64,000 nt of DNA from Microcebus murinus. Lineage: Eukaryota; Chordata; Mammalia; Primates; Cheirogaleidae. A program made the position numbers and the translations under genes. How positions within the stretch are numbered: position 1 is the first letter of the stretch; each line of letters opens with the position of its first letter. The stretch is taken from NCBI RefSeq assembly GCF_040939455.1, contig NC_134108.1, positions 51,831,501 through 51,895,500 of the forward strand, read 5' to 3'. The notes below the pieces were generated by a model. The model was not told the DNA's origin. It worked only from the letters and a program-made list of their open reading frames with translations, and did no database searches. Positions 38,858 to 53,134 of the stretch are shown here, in pieces.

Positions 38858-39236
38858 ACATTTATGTTGCTTTAAAGGAATACCTGAGCCTAAGTAATTT
38901 AATAAAGAAAAAAGGTTTATTTGGCTTACGATTCTGATGGCTGGAAGGTTGAGCCCCCGGTGAAAGCCTCAGGCTGCTTCCACTCATGGTAGAAGGCAAA
39001 GGGGAGCCTGCATAGAGAGGTCACATGTTGAGAGAGGACACGAGGTATGGGAGAGGTGTCGAACTCCTTTAACAACCAGCTCTCATGGGAACTAATAGAG
39101 CAAGAACTCACTGCCCCCATCCAAGTGCATTAATCTATTCATGAGCCCCCATGACCAAATACTTCCATTATGTACCACCTCTGCCATCGGGGATCTAATT
39201 TCAACATAAGGGGGTACCAACATCCAAACTATAGCA
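38858..39236 (-). mobile_element. MST-like LTR, antisense
   Basis: GTTGCTTTAAAGGAATACC, AAAAGGTTTATTTGGCTTAC, CACTCATGGTAGAAGGCAAA and CCATGACCAAATACTTCC follow the MST/THE1 LTR pattern in reverse. The left edge is approximate and a clear 5-bp duplication was not found. The minus frame at 38926-39120 lies inside the LTR and is not a gene. Confidence 0.75.
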
Positions 39237-39680
39237 AATGCTTTTATCAATTAAGAGTAATTAAAATTTAAACTAAAGTTTAATATTCAACTTCATTACA
39301 CTTTCCTAGATTTTTTTTGACAATTTACTTTCAAAATATGTCATTTTAAATTTACTTCTTCATAAGATCCTTAATTATTTAGAACATCACAATGAAACTT
39401 GGATGAAAAACATTCTGTAATGATCTGTCCCCTAACCAACAGCATAATTATCACATACACAGATTGATTCACATTTGCTATTGTCAGGTATCTCTTGATA
39501 CATATTTTTAAAGAATTGTATAACTGTAGAACCTTCGAGTTAATTTAGTTCAGTCTCTTAATTTTTAGATGATTTACCAAAGATCTCTTAACTAGTTAAT
39601 TGCAGAATAAAGTGTAGAACTCAGGTCTCCACTTCCTGATCCATTGTTTTTCCTCTTTACTATGGTACCATTTGTTTCAT

Positions 39681-39702
39681 TTTCTTTCTTTCTTTCTCTC
39701 TT

Positions 39703-39789
<87 letters not shown>
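39681..39789. repeat. Long (CT)n/(CTTT)n microsatellite
   Basis: About 110 bp of pyrimidine on the + strand: CTTT units, an almost pure CT core, then CTTT units again. Confidence 0.95.
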
Positions 39790-39799
39790 TTTTTAACTT

Positions 39800-40265
39800 T
39801 CAATCATAACTTTAACCTAAAAAAATAGAGTAGGAGGGAACCTTGACATTCTTAGAAATTCAAGTGTTGCTGTAATGCTGTGTAGTAAGGCTGGTTTGTC
39901 CTGGAACGCCGAGCTGTAGCTCTGACGGTCATCAGTGCAGACGCAGCGGACGCTGCTGAGGATGGCTCAGTGGTGGGCAGGCGCTCCCTCCCGAGGAGGC
40001 CTATGCATCTGTCCTGGCGTCCGTGAGCTGGGTCCTCGGGGCAAGTCCCATGCTTGCCCTCTCCCTGCAGGCAAGGCTGGCCACCCCACACTGCCCCTGG
40101 ATCTGGCCAAGCTGCCACTTGATGCTATTTGCCTTCTGTGACACTCCGCCAACACCTCCTTTTCTTCCTCTTCCCCTTTGACTTCACTGGTTCTGGAAAG
40201 GGTTTCTCAGTCTTGGCACTTCTGACTGATTCTGGCCCCAAGTCATGCTCACAGCAGTCTTTCTT
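39800..40265 (-). pseudogene. GC-rich block, candidate retro-pseudogene of unknown parent
   Basis: This block has clearly higher GC and more CpG than its surroundings. Read on the minus strand, one frame is open from 40271 to a TAA at 39852-39854 except for a single TAG at 40125-40127. It includes the basic segment [14 protein letters not shown] and, after the TAG, VRATARRSRTNQPYY. The minus-strand 3' side ends in an A- and GAAA-rich stretch, as a reverse-transcribed transcript would, and CTTT-rich sequence lies on both sides, possibly a target duplication. I do not recognise the parent gene. It might equally be an old GC-rich repeat. Confidence 0.35.
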
Positions 40266-40714
40266 TCTTTCTTAACCTTTTAGTTTAGTTAAAAATAACA
40301 TTCTGAAATGCTTGCCTTTACCTAACTCTTTATTCTGTGGTTTGTGTTTAGTATCTAGTCACTTACATGCTGTTGTCTCAGATAGCTGGTATGATCATAG
40401 GAACCTGAGCTTCTGCTGTTTTTATTTTGTTCATTTTGTTATTTTAGTGTTCCTATATATAATCCTGGCCCCTCTTCTTGTTGAAGTTATTACAATAGTG
40501 ACTGTGAACATCAGGCATGTAAATGAAAAGCAGTCACAGACTTTGAACTGACGCCCTCTATCAGAGTATACTTTTTTGCTTACTTTTGCTGTTCCTACAC
40601 CCAGGTCACAACAACATGTACAAGATTATCATTATTATGGCTCTGCATAAGAGTGGCACACAAATTTGTGAGGCTGTTTATTCTTTTAAAGATTCTTTGT
40701 TCTCCTAAATTTCT

Positions 40715-41044
<330 letters not shown>

Positions 41045-41384
41045 TGTTCTCCTAAATTTCTAGTGTGCCCTACCTGTACAGGCTTTCCGAGGGAATATGC
41101 AGTGTGACTTCCCTTTTTTTTTTGAAGAGGGAGATCAGTAAGATGGCTATGCAATTTTAATCCACAAACCTGCCTCTTAGGTGATTTCAGATATTATAGG
41201 TGAATACCTTTGTGTGACAAACTTCTCCCCTCCCCACCTGTCAAATGGCTTATATTGATTGGGGGACACACACTTCATTGAAATGACATAAATAATACCT
41301 ATCCTTTGAGGTACTTTTGATGTTACCTTTCTTACCAAGAAGAGGCCACATCTCTTACTCTCTGACATCAATATCTTTTCTTTT

Positions 41385-41676
<292 letters not shown>

Positions 41677-44036
41677 ATATCTTTTCTTTTAGAAAAACTT
41701 TTATCTTTGCCTCTTCCTTTTGTCACCTCATATTGGGAAATAATTTTCATTTTAAAGTCTGTGATGAGTATCCAAAACATCAAGTCACTGTTTCAGTAAA
41801 AAACTGCTTATTGTCTGGTTCAGTACACCTGTAGTGTTGTCAGATGTGAAGCATTTTGCCACACCTGCTCTCAAGGTGAAAGCGAAAGACTTTAAAGATT
41901 GGGTGTGTATGGATAAGAACTTGCTGTCATCACATGATAAAAAGAGAAAGTACTTCATAAAAGCTATGTGACACCATTGTCTACTACTCCCTAAGAGAAG
42001 TGATTCAGGCACGGAGGAATTTTGTCTTGTTTCATCATATGAAAGTAGAGTGTACTAATATTTGTGAAGACGTGCTTTAGGTCATTGTTCTCTTGGAGTA
42101 ACTAATGATGAGCTGTTTTGTATGTTTCTTTCTTTCCTTTTTTTTTGTTTTGTTTTGTTTTTTTTGGTAAGTGGCTAGGGGAGTTAGTCAAATTAAAGGT
42201 AACAGGAAATGACCAAAGGTGAGCTCAGGTAAATTGTTTTTGTGGTTTCAGCTGTAGTTAAAATGACTCAGAGATTTAAGCTTCTGTGTCAGACCTAAAG
42301 TGAAGTATTTTTTTACTTTGGATAATAAAAAACATCTACCTATAAGCTTTGTCCAATCACTTCATTTCCTACTCTTCTAGATTCTGTTGATTAGTCCTAT
42401 GTAAGAATTGGGCTGCTTTTTATCCTGAATTTATATTTGATATTGCATAAATAAAGCACATGTGTAAGGAAAGGTTTACATTCCACTGCAAATCAGTAAA
42501 GGTTCTCTGTATCTCTCCCACCAAGAAATACAATCCCATAGCCACTTGCCTTTTCCCATTTCCATTTCTGCCCTGCTTCCTGAGAATTTATTTACTCCTG
42601 TTACCCTTCCCAACTATAGCACTTACCTTTGATTTCCACTTGTTGTTATGTATTTCATCATTTATCAGTCATTTTCTTTGAATTATACTATCTTCTGGCA
42701 CTGGGAAGATGGAAATATGTAAGACATAGTCTGCTCTTAAGACATATTCAGTCCAATAGGAGTGGACAGAAAGGTATACAGTTTTCTTTGTATAGGAATG
42801 GACACATGCAAAGAATATTAAGAAGCACCTAGAGTTGTCATCTTATGCACCCTGAAGGAAAGAGTGGAGACTAAGTCTTAAATAAAAGATGAACAGAAAT
42901 TAGACAGTTGAATAAAAGGGTTCAAGTCACACATGCCCACTGTAGAATCCCTAACCGGCTATCCAAGGGTTGGTTGTTAGTGGGTACTATATGGTTTAAA
43001 ATATTCCTGCTCTATTTGTTGAGGAAGTACTTATGTTTTTCTACCTTTCCCTCATACATGTGCATGAATTTTTCAGAGAGATCAAAAGTGTTAAAAAGTC
43101 ACTAAGTGGCTGAGATTGATTTATTATTTGTTTGGTTAGCACATTGAAAGATAATTTTAACAAATGAGGCTGGGAAATTAGAATATTCCATTTAGATAGT
43201 CTAACTTAAAATTAGATTGCTTTATTTTTAACATGCTTTAGGAAAAAGAGAAACCACAGAATAATTATTACAAGTGAGAAAAGTTAATGTATTTATATTT
43301 TTTCTTCTTTGTTTTGTATAATTAGATTGTTATTGAAGTTAATTAACTGACATTGTGATACATTTTTCAGACATAAAGCAATTAGAAAAAAGAAATATCT
43401 AAATCTCATGCTGTCCATATAAAGCAGATTCAAGTATTTGGACAAAATTAAAGGTGGTTGATTAAGATTTCATGATTTGAGGTTTAAACCAGCAATAGTC
43501 ACATTTGTCAGCATGATGACACTGGCCCCAGAAGAATTGGCATTTCAAGTTGCACAAAAATAAAAAATCTACAATCCCCCAAACCTCATCAAATTGAGTT
43601 TTGAGTAAGATAATAACGGTTTTATAATTTCAGTAATTCTTTAGACGGTCATTTAGAATTTGAATTAGAATGAACTAGTATCCCTCTGTACCTTCACACT
43701 GTTCGATTTGGGCAATCATTTAGTTTTTCTTTTTTAATGGATCCAAGTTTCTCATTTCATTAAAAAAAGGATGTTTTCCTGCTACCACCTCACAGGATGG
43801 GTATAGAGTTTAAATGAGCCAAAAGTGTTACTAAGTGAGCCTTCATAGTCTTTTGTGTTTTTCCCGAAGCTTTACAATTAGTCTTTTTTTTTCTTTCTTA
43901 TAGGTTTGTTAATGTTTTTCACAAATGAAAGAACTGAACTTATAATAAATTTACAAAGTAAAATAATAAAGAAGCAGTTTTATATTTTCTTTTCATTGGT
44001 TGTTGATAATCCCACTATGCAAAGATAAGTAGTTTG

Positions 44037-44413
<377 letters not shown>

Positions 44414-46279
44414 TTATAAGTATGTGATGCTCTAAATGTAAAAAAATATTACAGCTGCTTATAAAGATAAACTGCTACAAATTATGATAAGAGTTCCATG
44501 CCATATTTACATTTTTAGAAATTAGCTTCTGGACATGATTAGAAATGCAAGTAAGGTTCTGGTAAGAAAGAAATAAGCTTATTTTACTAAGGCATCTCCA
44601 CAGTCACTGCATCTGCAGCCAGCTTGATTTTCATCATATACTTGTTAAAATGTATTAAAACTTTTTAAGGCAAGAGGTCCAAAAGTAGAACTGCAATAGG
44701 TGGTTGCTGCCAGTGAAAGTTTTTCTTTGAGGAAAACTATAAACAGCAGATTGCACATTATTTGGTGTTTCATCTCTTCACAAATAACCCTGAAAGGTCC
44801 ATTTATAATTTTGCTGGGATACCTGGAACCTGAAATGTAGGATGGGGTCACTTGGCTGTAGTGGAAGCTTCTCTTTTCGTTCTTACCTTAGCACTCTCTG
44901 CTCTTCATCGTTCTCTGTTCCTCATTGGTTATGTTATTTTATGGAAGAAATGATATAATGTCATTTGCAGTGGGAATTCCAAAAGTTCTTCAAATGTAGC
45001 CCTTATGAGCAAAGATCTGCTATACGTATATTTAAATAAACTATTAGTCTCAGTTTAAACTTGCTATGTTTTCTTTTCTTAAATTTATTGTTATGCTATC
45101 AAACTCTAAGTTTAAATGATCTGAATTCTTTGCTCTGATTGCTTCATTCTCCCTCCACCTCTGTACTTTGTCACAACACATGGGCAATGGTGAATAATCT
45201 TGGTGATACAGAATCTCTTAATGCCTAAGTCCATTGACCTATGTCTTTTCTAAAATCAAAGAAATAGTGTTGATTATTTTCATTCTCTATTACTGGAAAT
45301 GATGAAATTACTGAACCTGACAGAAGATGCATCTGATTTCCCCTCCTTAATTATTGTTCTCTACCTTAATCTCAAGAAATGAAATGAATTAAGCTGACTT
45401 TCCCCAAAATAGGAAAGATATACTAGCACAACTAAATAAAATTCTCTTACCAAAATAATAATATATACAAACAGAAAGCAGGTCATCTCTTTATTAAAAC
45501 AAATTCTACGAGACTTCGGTCTTTATATATATACACACACAAAATATAATTATTGTCTATATTTTAAATATTAAAACAATTAAGTTTGAACTATTCTATA
45601 ATTCATACTTGACAAATATTAATGGACCCTATTACACTTAACTAGAATTACTGGGCCATTTTATGAAAGCAGATCAAAAACATTTGAACCTATGGTTGAA
45701 TTTCTAACTTTTACCACATTTTTATGTTATGTCAGGAAGCTTTTAATCAGTTTATTAAAATGATCTTGCAATCAATCAATACAATTTTCTTTTTAAATTA
45801 TAGTTAAGTTATATGGAATTTTTTGTAACTTACATTTTGGATTATGTCCTCCTTACTAAGATGTAAGAATTATAAGCAAAAGTCATTGAAAAAATTAATG
45901 TGGACATGTTTTGAAATTGTTTAAAATGATTAGAGTCAAGGCTCTGGAAATATTGGGGGCAGAAATAATTGCAAATGTAGAAAATGAAAAATGTATACAT
46001 GGAAAGAGATGTGGTATATATTAACTGGGACATTATATGTTCGTTAAGACTTGTACTGCTAAGCCAGTATAGATCCGGAAGAAGTTAATGTAAGTATTTT
46101 TAAATGGGTTTGTATTTCTCTGATAAACAGCACTCTCCTTCTGTTTGTGATCATAGGATAAAAGCCCTGTAAGCTTGTATATGTTCATTTTTACTGCTAC
46201 ATCATGTAGTGTGCTCTTAAGATTGAGATCTCATTCCCCAGGAAGCATTTCTGTCTAAGATTAATTGCCCTTTTAAAAT

Positions 46280-46545
46280 CAGCGTTTGATGTATTCCTTT
46301 GGCTATATCCTGGCTTGGTTTAACCCTCTTTGACCTGACCTCGCTGACTATTACCGCCATGGCTGAGTCAAAATCCTTCAGCATGATGTATGCACTTCAG
46401 ATTTCAGCCTGTGGTTTTTCATGTCGATGGATTCAATTAGTTGGCGTTTTACTAATGAACATATCAGAGGTTAAAGAATTTGTCACACGGAACAAAATTG
46501 TTCAGACTAGTTTTAATCAAAGAGCTCATCTATTTGTTTAAAACT
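46280..46545. promoter_or_regulatory. Candidate noncoding regulatory element in the ATG5 intron
   Basis: This non-repetitive segment contains TGACCTGACCTCG, which resembles adjacent nuclear-receptor half-sites, and GCTGAGTCA, a MARE/AP-1-like site, within 45 bp. It has a small open frame of 80 codons with no recognisable domain. Conservation cannot be judged from one sequence. Confidence 0.25.
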
Positions 46546-47203
46546 TTTTCAGAAGTGTTAAGTATTTTTCAGAAGTTTTACCTGAAATGTCACCCATCCC
46601 CTGAAAACAAATCAAGAGTTTTCTGCTAAATTATAAAATAAAGTTATGAAGCCACAAAGCCAAACACAATGGTTATATCACTTGACCTTAGATTTATAGT
46701 ATTCCATATTTATTTATAAGTATGAACTTTTAAAAATTTACTTAAACTGAAATTTTCTTACTAAAGTAAGTATGGATGTCCTTTGAATATATATCATCCA
46801 TTTCATTAGCCTCCTTTAAATTAAGAGTCTTCACATTTAGTATATTTATTAATAGGAAGAAGGAAACTAAAGCATCTCACTAGAATCTCAAGTAACATGT
46901 TTTTAAAGATGTTTAGGTCCTATTCCTTATTGAAATCGGCTTCAAAATAAGAACTAGACTCCAGGTTGGGAAGGGGAAGGTTATTAGTAGCCATTAATAA
47001 TAGAAATCTTTAAAAGGCAGATTTATCACATAAAGTTCTCAAATAATGATATATTTTAAATGTATAACATAAATATTTTGATAGGGGATTGTTTTCTACC
47101 TGAATGTTTTCATCTTTTTAAAAAAATAAAGAACCTTACCTAAGGTCTGTTAAACAATATGACTCTAGTACATTAGGGCCCATTTGACTTATAGATGATG
47201 TGC

Positions 47204-47257
47204 TATGCTGACTGTGTATGTTGAGAGCACTATGCTGACTGTGTATGTTGAGAGCAC
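47204..47257. repeat. Perfect 27-bp tandem duplication
   Basis: The unit TATGCTGACTGTGTATG.. ending GAGCAC occurs twice head to tail (47204-47230 and 47231-47257) without a mismatch. Confidence 0.95.
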
Positions 47258-47298
47258 TATTAAATTAATCCAAAGGGTTTACTTAAGGAATTTTTTTT

Positions 47299-47572
47299 CT
47301 CTCTCTGTCACTCACGCTACATGCAGTGGCACAATCATAGCTTGCTACAGCCTCAAACTCCTGAACTCAAGCAGTTGTCCTTCCATAGTCTCCTGAGTAG
47401 CTAGGAGTACAAACGCATGCCACTGTGTCCAGCTATTTCTTAAATTTTTTGTAGAGATGAGTTCTTGTTCTGTTTCCCAGGCTGATCTTGAACTCCTGGG
47501 CTCAAGCAATCCTTCTGCCTCAGCCTCCCAAAGTGCTGGGATTACAGGCATAGAGCCAGGGCACCTAGCCTC
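47299..47572 (-). mobile_element. AluJ-like, antisense
   Basis: It has two diverged arms, TTGCTACAGCCTCAAACTCC and TGATCTTGAACTCCTGGGC, with GGAATTTTTT-like flanks on both sides. Confidence 0.88.
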
Positions 47573-48004
47573 CGGGAATTTTTTTAAATGTCATATAATT
47601 TGCATAATTATTTAGTCTGGCTTTTTGTCTTTTTTTTTTTGTTTTGTTTTTGTTTTTTGTGTCTTTTTTTAAATACATTCATTAAAGTCATATGCCACGC
47701 TGCATAAAAATGGGACTGAGTAATGTAGAGTATATTAACATGAGGCCAAATTCTTATAGCCCTTTGCATGCCAATCACATAATTGAATCCATGGCTTTTA
47801 TATATCTTTTGGTATATCTAGTACTAAAAGAATTAACTTATTTTCATAACTTTATGTATAGGAAGAGTTGTTCTTCACTTTTTGTTACTAAACCAAGACC
47901 TGTTAAACTGGTCTTCCATCCTCACTTTAAAGTAATATTTTTGACACCTGTATTTACTTATTTATTTTTAGAGAGAGAGCAAGAGGGAGAGGGAGAGAAG
48001 AAAA

Positions 48005-48182
48005 CACTTCATTGAATACCTACTATATCTAAAAAGCCGTGCACTGATCTCTGCTGGGTGCTTTGCTTGACTATCCCATTTAGTCATCCATGCAGCCCTA
48101 GAGATCAGAATTCTTTGTCCCCACTATAAAATAAGGAAATGGAAACTAAGAAGTTTAAGTGATTTGAATAAGAAGCAAAACT
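48005..48182. mobile_element. MIR-like SINE, interrupted by an Alu
   Basis: CATTGAATACCTACTATATC, TGACTATCCCATTTAGTCAT and AGGAAATGGAAACTAAGAAG are MIR-like, and the pattern resumes after the Alu near 48514-48545. Confidence 0.55.
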
Positions 48183-48183
48183 A

Positions 48184-48500
48184 TGGTGGCTCATGCCTGT
48201 AATCCTAGCACTCTGGGAGGCCGAGGCAGGCGGATTGCTTGAGGTCAGGAGTTCAAAACCAGCCTGAGCAAGACTCCGTCTCTACTATAAATAGAAAGAA
48301 ATTAATTGGCCAACTAATATATATAGAAAAAATTAGCCAGGCATGGTGGCACATGCCTGTAGTCCCAGCTACTTGGGAGGCTGAGGCAGGAGGATTGCTT
48401 GAGCCCAGGAGTTTAAGGTTGCTGTGAGCTAGGCTGACACCATGGCACTCACTGTAGCCTGGGCAACAAAGCGAGACTCTGTCTCCAAAAAAAAAAAAAA
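48184..48500 (+). mobile_element. Alu (strepsirrhine type), + strand, slightly 5'-truncated
   Basis: AGAAGCAAAACTA flanks it at about 48171-48183 and 48501-48513. It starts at the TGGCTCATGCC position, has the ATTAATTGGCCAACTAATAT middle, and ends in a pure A tail. Confidence 0.95.
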
Positions 48501-49538
48501 AGAAGCAAAACTACTGAATTATGATGATTTGAACTCTGAAAGAAATATTTTGCAACTTAGGCATAAAAGATTCAGATGGTAGAAATAGAAGACATGCTAG
48601 TGATCCTGTACTCCAGACCAGAGGTTTACAAACTGTGACAAACAGAGTTAAATCAGAAGCTACCATTGGTTGTAAATCTGGGACTTGGGAGACAGTCTCA
48701 ATCCTGCATCAACCAAAGCTGCCCTATCTTTACCTGTGTTATATATTGGGTTTCTTCATACAATTTTGTTTGAAGAAAAATTACACAATATAATCATAAG
48801 ATTTATTCTAGGGAAAATTTAAACACAGACTTTATACCACAAAGATGGATTCAGAAAGTTTATGTATTTTTTTTTAATTTCCCACATGATTCTGATAGTT
48901 AGCCAGATTTGCAAACCATGAATCTATATAAATACTTTTTTTATATGTAAGGAAACAGCTTCAGAGAGTTATGAGACCTGCCCAGAGCCCTTCATTACTA
49001 GAATTGGAGTTCAAGTTGCCTCTCAATTTGTCTTTCAGTAGTACTCTGTTAACTATCTGTGCATGGTTGGTCCTCTCTCCTTTATGTCTTTTTTATATTA
49101 TTGTATATTGTTATTATACATTAATTGCATACAAGCCTGTACATAGGCATCACTTTATATATATATACACATATGTATGTATATACACACACACAAGAAA
49201 TTACCATTGTTTTAACTTTGCAACTTTCATTAATGACTTGTAGCTATTGTGATTTTTCTTTGTTTTCTTCTTTTTTTTTGCTTCTAAGTATAATTCCCAC
49301 CATTCTCATATAAGCAAAGTCTATCTGAATATATTTTTCTTAAAATGTAACACAATTCTAAAAATGTTCATTCTAAAGTAGATGCTAGTTTTAAAAAGTG
49401 CCGTGTGGACATTCTACAAAATAATGAGATGCACTCTTTAAAATTGTCAAGGTTAAGAGTTGCAAACAAGGGCTACAAACTGTTGCAGATTAAAAGAGAG
49501 TAGAGACTCATGAAAATAATATTCATTGTGTGAATTCT

Positions 49539-49825
49539 TGCTATGGTCTGAATGTGTTAGAAGCTGAATTCTCAGTGCAACAGTGTTGGAAGGTTGTGGG
49601 GCCTTTTGGGATTTATTTAGGTGGGTTAATGCTTGCAGGAGTGGGTTCACTCTTTCTTGCCCTTCCACTTTCTCCCATGTGAGAATGCAGCAGGAAGGTC
49701 CATGCCAGGTGCCAGCACCTTGATCTTGGATTTCCCAACTCAGAATTATGAGAAATAAATTTTTGTTCTTTATAAATTACCTAGTCTCAGATATTCTGTT
49801 ATAGCAGTGCAAACAGATGAAGACA
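49539..49825 (+). mobile_element. Solitary MaLR-type LTR, sense
   Basis: TGCTATGGTCTGAATG.. to ..AGATGAAGACA, with the LTR poly(A) signal in GAGAAATAAATTT at 49752-49758. Flanks ATTCT and AACCT are poor. It is shortened in the middle compared with the antisense copy at 32739-33105, of a similar family. Confidence 0.75.
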
Positions 49826-49937
49826 AACCTGGACTGGATCCTAGATGGGATAAAAATATATTATTGGGACAGTTGATAAATTTTAATATGGACTGCATAA
49901 TAGCATTACATCAATATTAGTTTTAAAATTTTTGATA

Positions 49938-50047
49938 CTTATCCTGAGACCAGGAGTTCAAGGTTACAATGAGCTATGATCATACCATTGTACCCCAACC
50001 TGGGTGACAGAGCAAGACCTTGTCTCTTTAAAAAAAAAAAAAAAAAA
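49938..50047 (+). mobile_element. Alu right-arm fragment
   Basis: CCAGGAGTTCAAGGTTACAA, ATGAGCTATGATCATACCA and GGGTGACAGAGCAAGACC, then poly(A). Confidence 0.82.
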
Positions 50048-52969
50048 TCAGTTATCCCCAAAAAATGTGCTATATGAAAGAAGTTCATAGAGAATGAGTT
50101 CAGTTGATTACTGTCTCAATTGCTTGCCTAATTTAAAGCTTCAAACTATTTAAAAAACCTGACTGGGAGAAATATGTAGTAACATTATTCTCCTGAATCA
50201 TTTGCTTTGTAGTGACATATTTCTCATCCCAAATAGTTCTAGATTCCCATTTTGAAACACAAAGACATATTTACCAAAAACATAGTTTACTTTAGCAATA
50301 TCATCAAATGTTTCCTTTCTACTCTTAGAAAAAAAGGAAACACCTACTAATTTTTTACTGTCTCTTTTGCTAGTCTTGATATCGCCAAAATGTCCAGTCA
50401 TCCTTTGTTGTTATTTATGGTAGCATGAATTAAGGTAATAGCATATATACTTGGCTTTTCTGGAAATATTTTTTACTTTTCGTTTTTTAATAACCAAAGC
50501 AGTCTTCTGTAGAGCTTTTCTACATAGTAACGCTAGCTATCAGAAATTCTTCCCAAAACATTAATTTTGGCAGTATGTTCTACCATCTACAAAATTATCC
50601 AAGCTATGAAAATACTTATTGACTAGTTATATGGCACGTGCTAGGCTAGGTACTGGGGACATAGTGATGAATAAGATAGAAACTTTAATTAATATTTCCA
50701 GAGGAACTACTGTCCCATTCTAAGAATCCCTCTCATTATAATTGTGTTGTTAGTGGAAGTCAAAAAGCAAAAAAAAAGCTAGTGTATATATTGTTCTATT
50801 GAGGGATATGACAGCCCTACATTCTCTTCTTTAGTTGTCTAAATTTAGTTAGTGATACCTTTATGTTGTACATTAAAAGTAGCCTCAGCTTCTAAACCAG
50901 AGAATCAATGCTGCCTGCCTGCCTATTCAGGGGTCTGATGGTGATTTATGAGGTTTATTCACAAAGTGTTTGAATAGAGCTTATGTTCTCCAGCTTGTTA
51001 TACAACTCATAAACTCCAACTATCCTTTTGTTGTAATAGGGTTGGTCTTTGGATTGTGTGCCATATTATATTTGCTCCCCCTTTTTTCCTTGCTTTTTCC
51101 TTGACGTGTGTGTTTGAGCTAATTGCTCCCATGTTTAGATATTGTTTGGGTCTCTGTGTTTTGTTTATTGAGCCATGACTTGTTTCTTCTGATGTTTCAT
51201 AGTTATATAAAGGTGATTCTGGCTTAAGGAAAAACCTTACGATAAGGAACTTTTACTCTTACACCACTACTCTTTCATTTTTTGACTCAGTGCTAAGTAG
51301 GAGGAAGATTCTGAGAATATTAAAATATTTCAAAGAAACATATAATAAGAATATGAAGAGAACTATACCGGAAATGTTTTCAAATATTCTAAGAAAGATT
51401 GAATACAGTAAAACCTTGGCAATCTAGAACTTACAAAGAGTGAATCATTCCAGATAGCTGAGGGTTTATCCTTTTGAATATTAACATTTAAAAAAATCTT
51501 CCCAAAGTACTAATCCCATGCTTCTACAGTATTCTTTATGTAGCTTAATCTTCTATTTATAGGTGAGTGGTACCATTATTATGAAAACCAATTATTGTAT
51601 TAACACTGTGATCACAACTGTGTAAAAAAGTATATATAGATGCAAAAAAGATTTGACAGAAAAATCAAATCAATGAAAGCATTTTTTAGGTTAATAGTAT
51701 TAACCTATTACAAAGTGATATCATTTTCCAAAATTGATTTAAACTATGACACAGTGGTTCAGATGTTTGTTTAGGACATTTTACTGGGTTGTCTTTAGAA
51801 TTGGTAGTATGTTTGTCAGGTTTTTATTTTTGGCATATGTTTTATCAACTATAGTGTTTTTGTGTCTTCTGTTGACTGCCATCTTCCAGGACTGTGCTGC
51901 TTCTAGCAGGAAGTCTAAATATTTCTTTAAAAGGGTCTCTTGTTTCAGGTGCCAGCCAACTCATTATCACCATACATCATCAGCCCATTTTACCCAGACA
52001 TTGGAACTGAGGGATTTAAAAGTCATTTTGAACAGAGCAGAAAAGAAAAAGTAGCGTATTTCCCCTTCATAGATTTCCATGAATTCCCTGTTTCCTTGTA
52101 GTCTTCTGTCTCCAGGAAGCTGAGAGGTTTAGACATTGTATTTTGAAGAGACCATAAAGGAGACACAAATAGATAGTTCTATTTTTTTTCTTTTTCATTA
52201 GAGGAGTTTCATTTTGCTTTCTTTGTTTTCCTCTAACAACCAACGTTGTCAATACATCACACCGAAATCATGAAAAACACAAAAATTAAGCTTCAATTTA
52301 ATTTGGAATAAAATTTGAATTTAAAAGAAGTTTGAATTGCAGCACCCTGTTAATTAGTAAATGGGCATTAATAAATGCCAATCAGGTTTCATGACTGTAA
52401 AACAGGAATCCCTGAGTCATATTCTTAGTTCCTTCTGATTAAAACTTTAATAGTAAATCTTAAACTTTTTGACATATACTTGAACACTTTACTAAAAATC
52501 AACTAAAGCTCCCATTTGTTTTATTACACATTCTCAAATACTGATCTCATTCTTGATGATTTCTACTCACGTTTCTATTTCACGTTTTTAAAATATATAT
52601 AGATCTATTTCATATATTTGTCATTTTTAATAACTGTATAGTACAGTTTTTAATGTACAACTAAAATAAATTTTGGTCATTGGGTACAGTGGGCTGTTTT
52701 CGCCACCATAGTTTCATTAACGTCAGTCTTAGGTGAGCACAGTAATTAAGAAAGAATGAATACTTTCACATATAGCAACAGAATTTTTATCAGAATTCAT
52801 TGTAACCCTCAGGTTTCTGTTTTGGATGATACATATTGCAACATTTGAACTTTCTCCATGTCCACATTTCCTGTTCAGGGGAGAAAACAGGTTTAAAATC
52901 CATTTAATTCACTAAGGATTCTCAAATGGCAACAGATTATTTTTTCTTCAACTGTTTGACTCTTAATGA

Positions 52970-53134
<165 letters not shown>

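Noticed and set aside
47692..48015. 107-codon + strand frame
   Set aside because: No domain, ends in a GA-rich low-complexity run, and lies in the ATG5 intron; expected by chance in AT-rich DNA of this length.
51746..52054. 102-codon + strand frame, hydrophobic N-terminal part (FLFLAYVLSTIVFLCLLL)
   Set aside because: It looks like a membrane segment, but T-rich DNA codes hydrophobic residues by default. No homology, promoter or splice context supports a gene.
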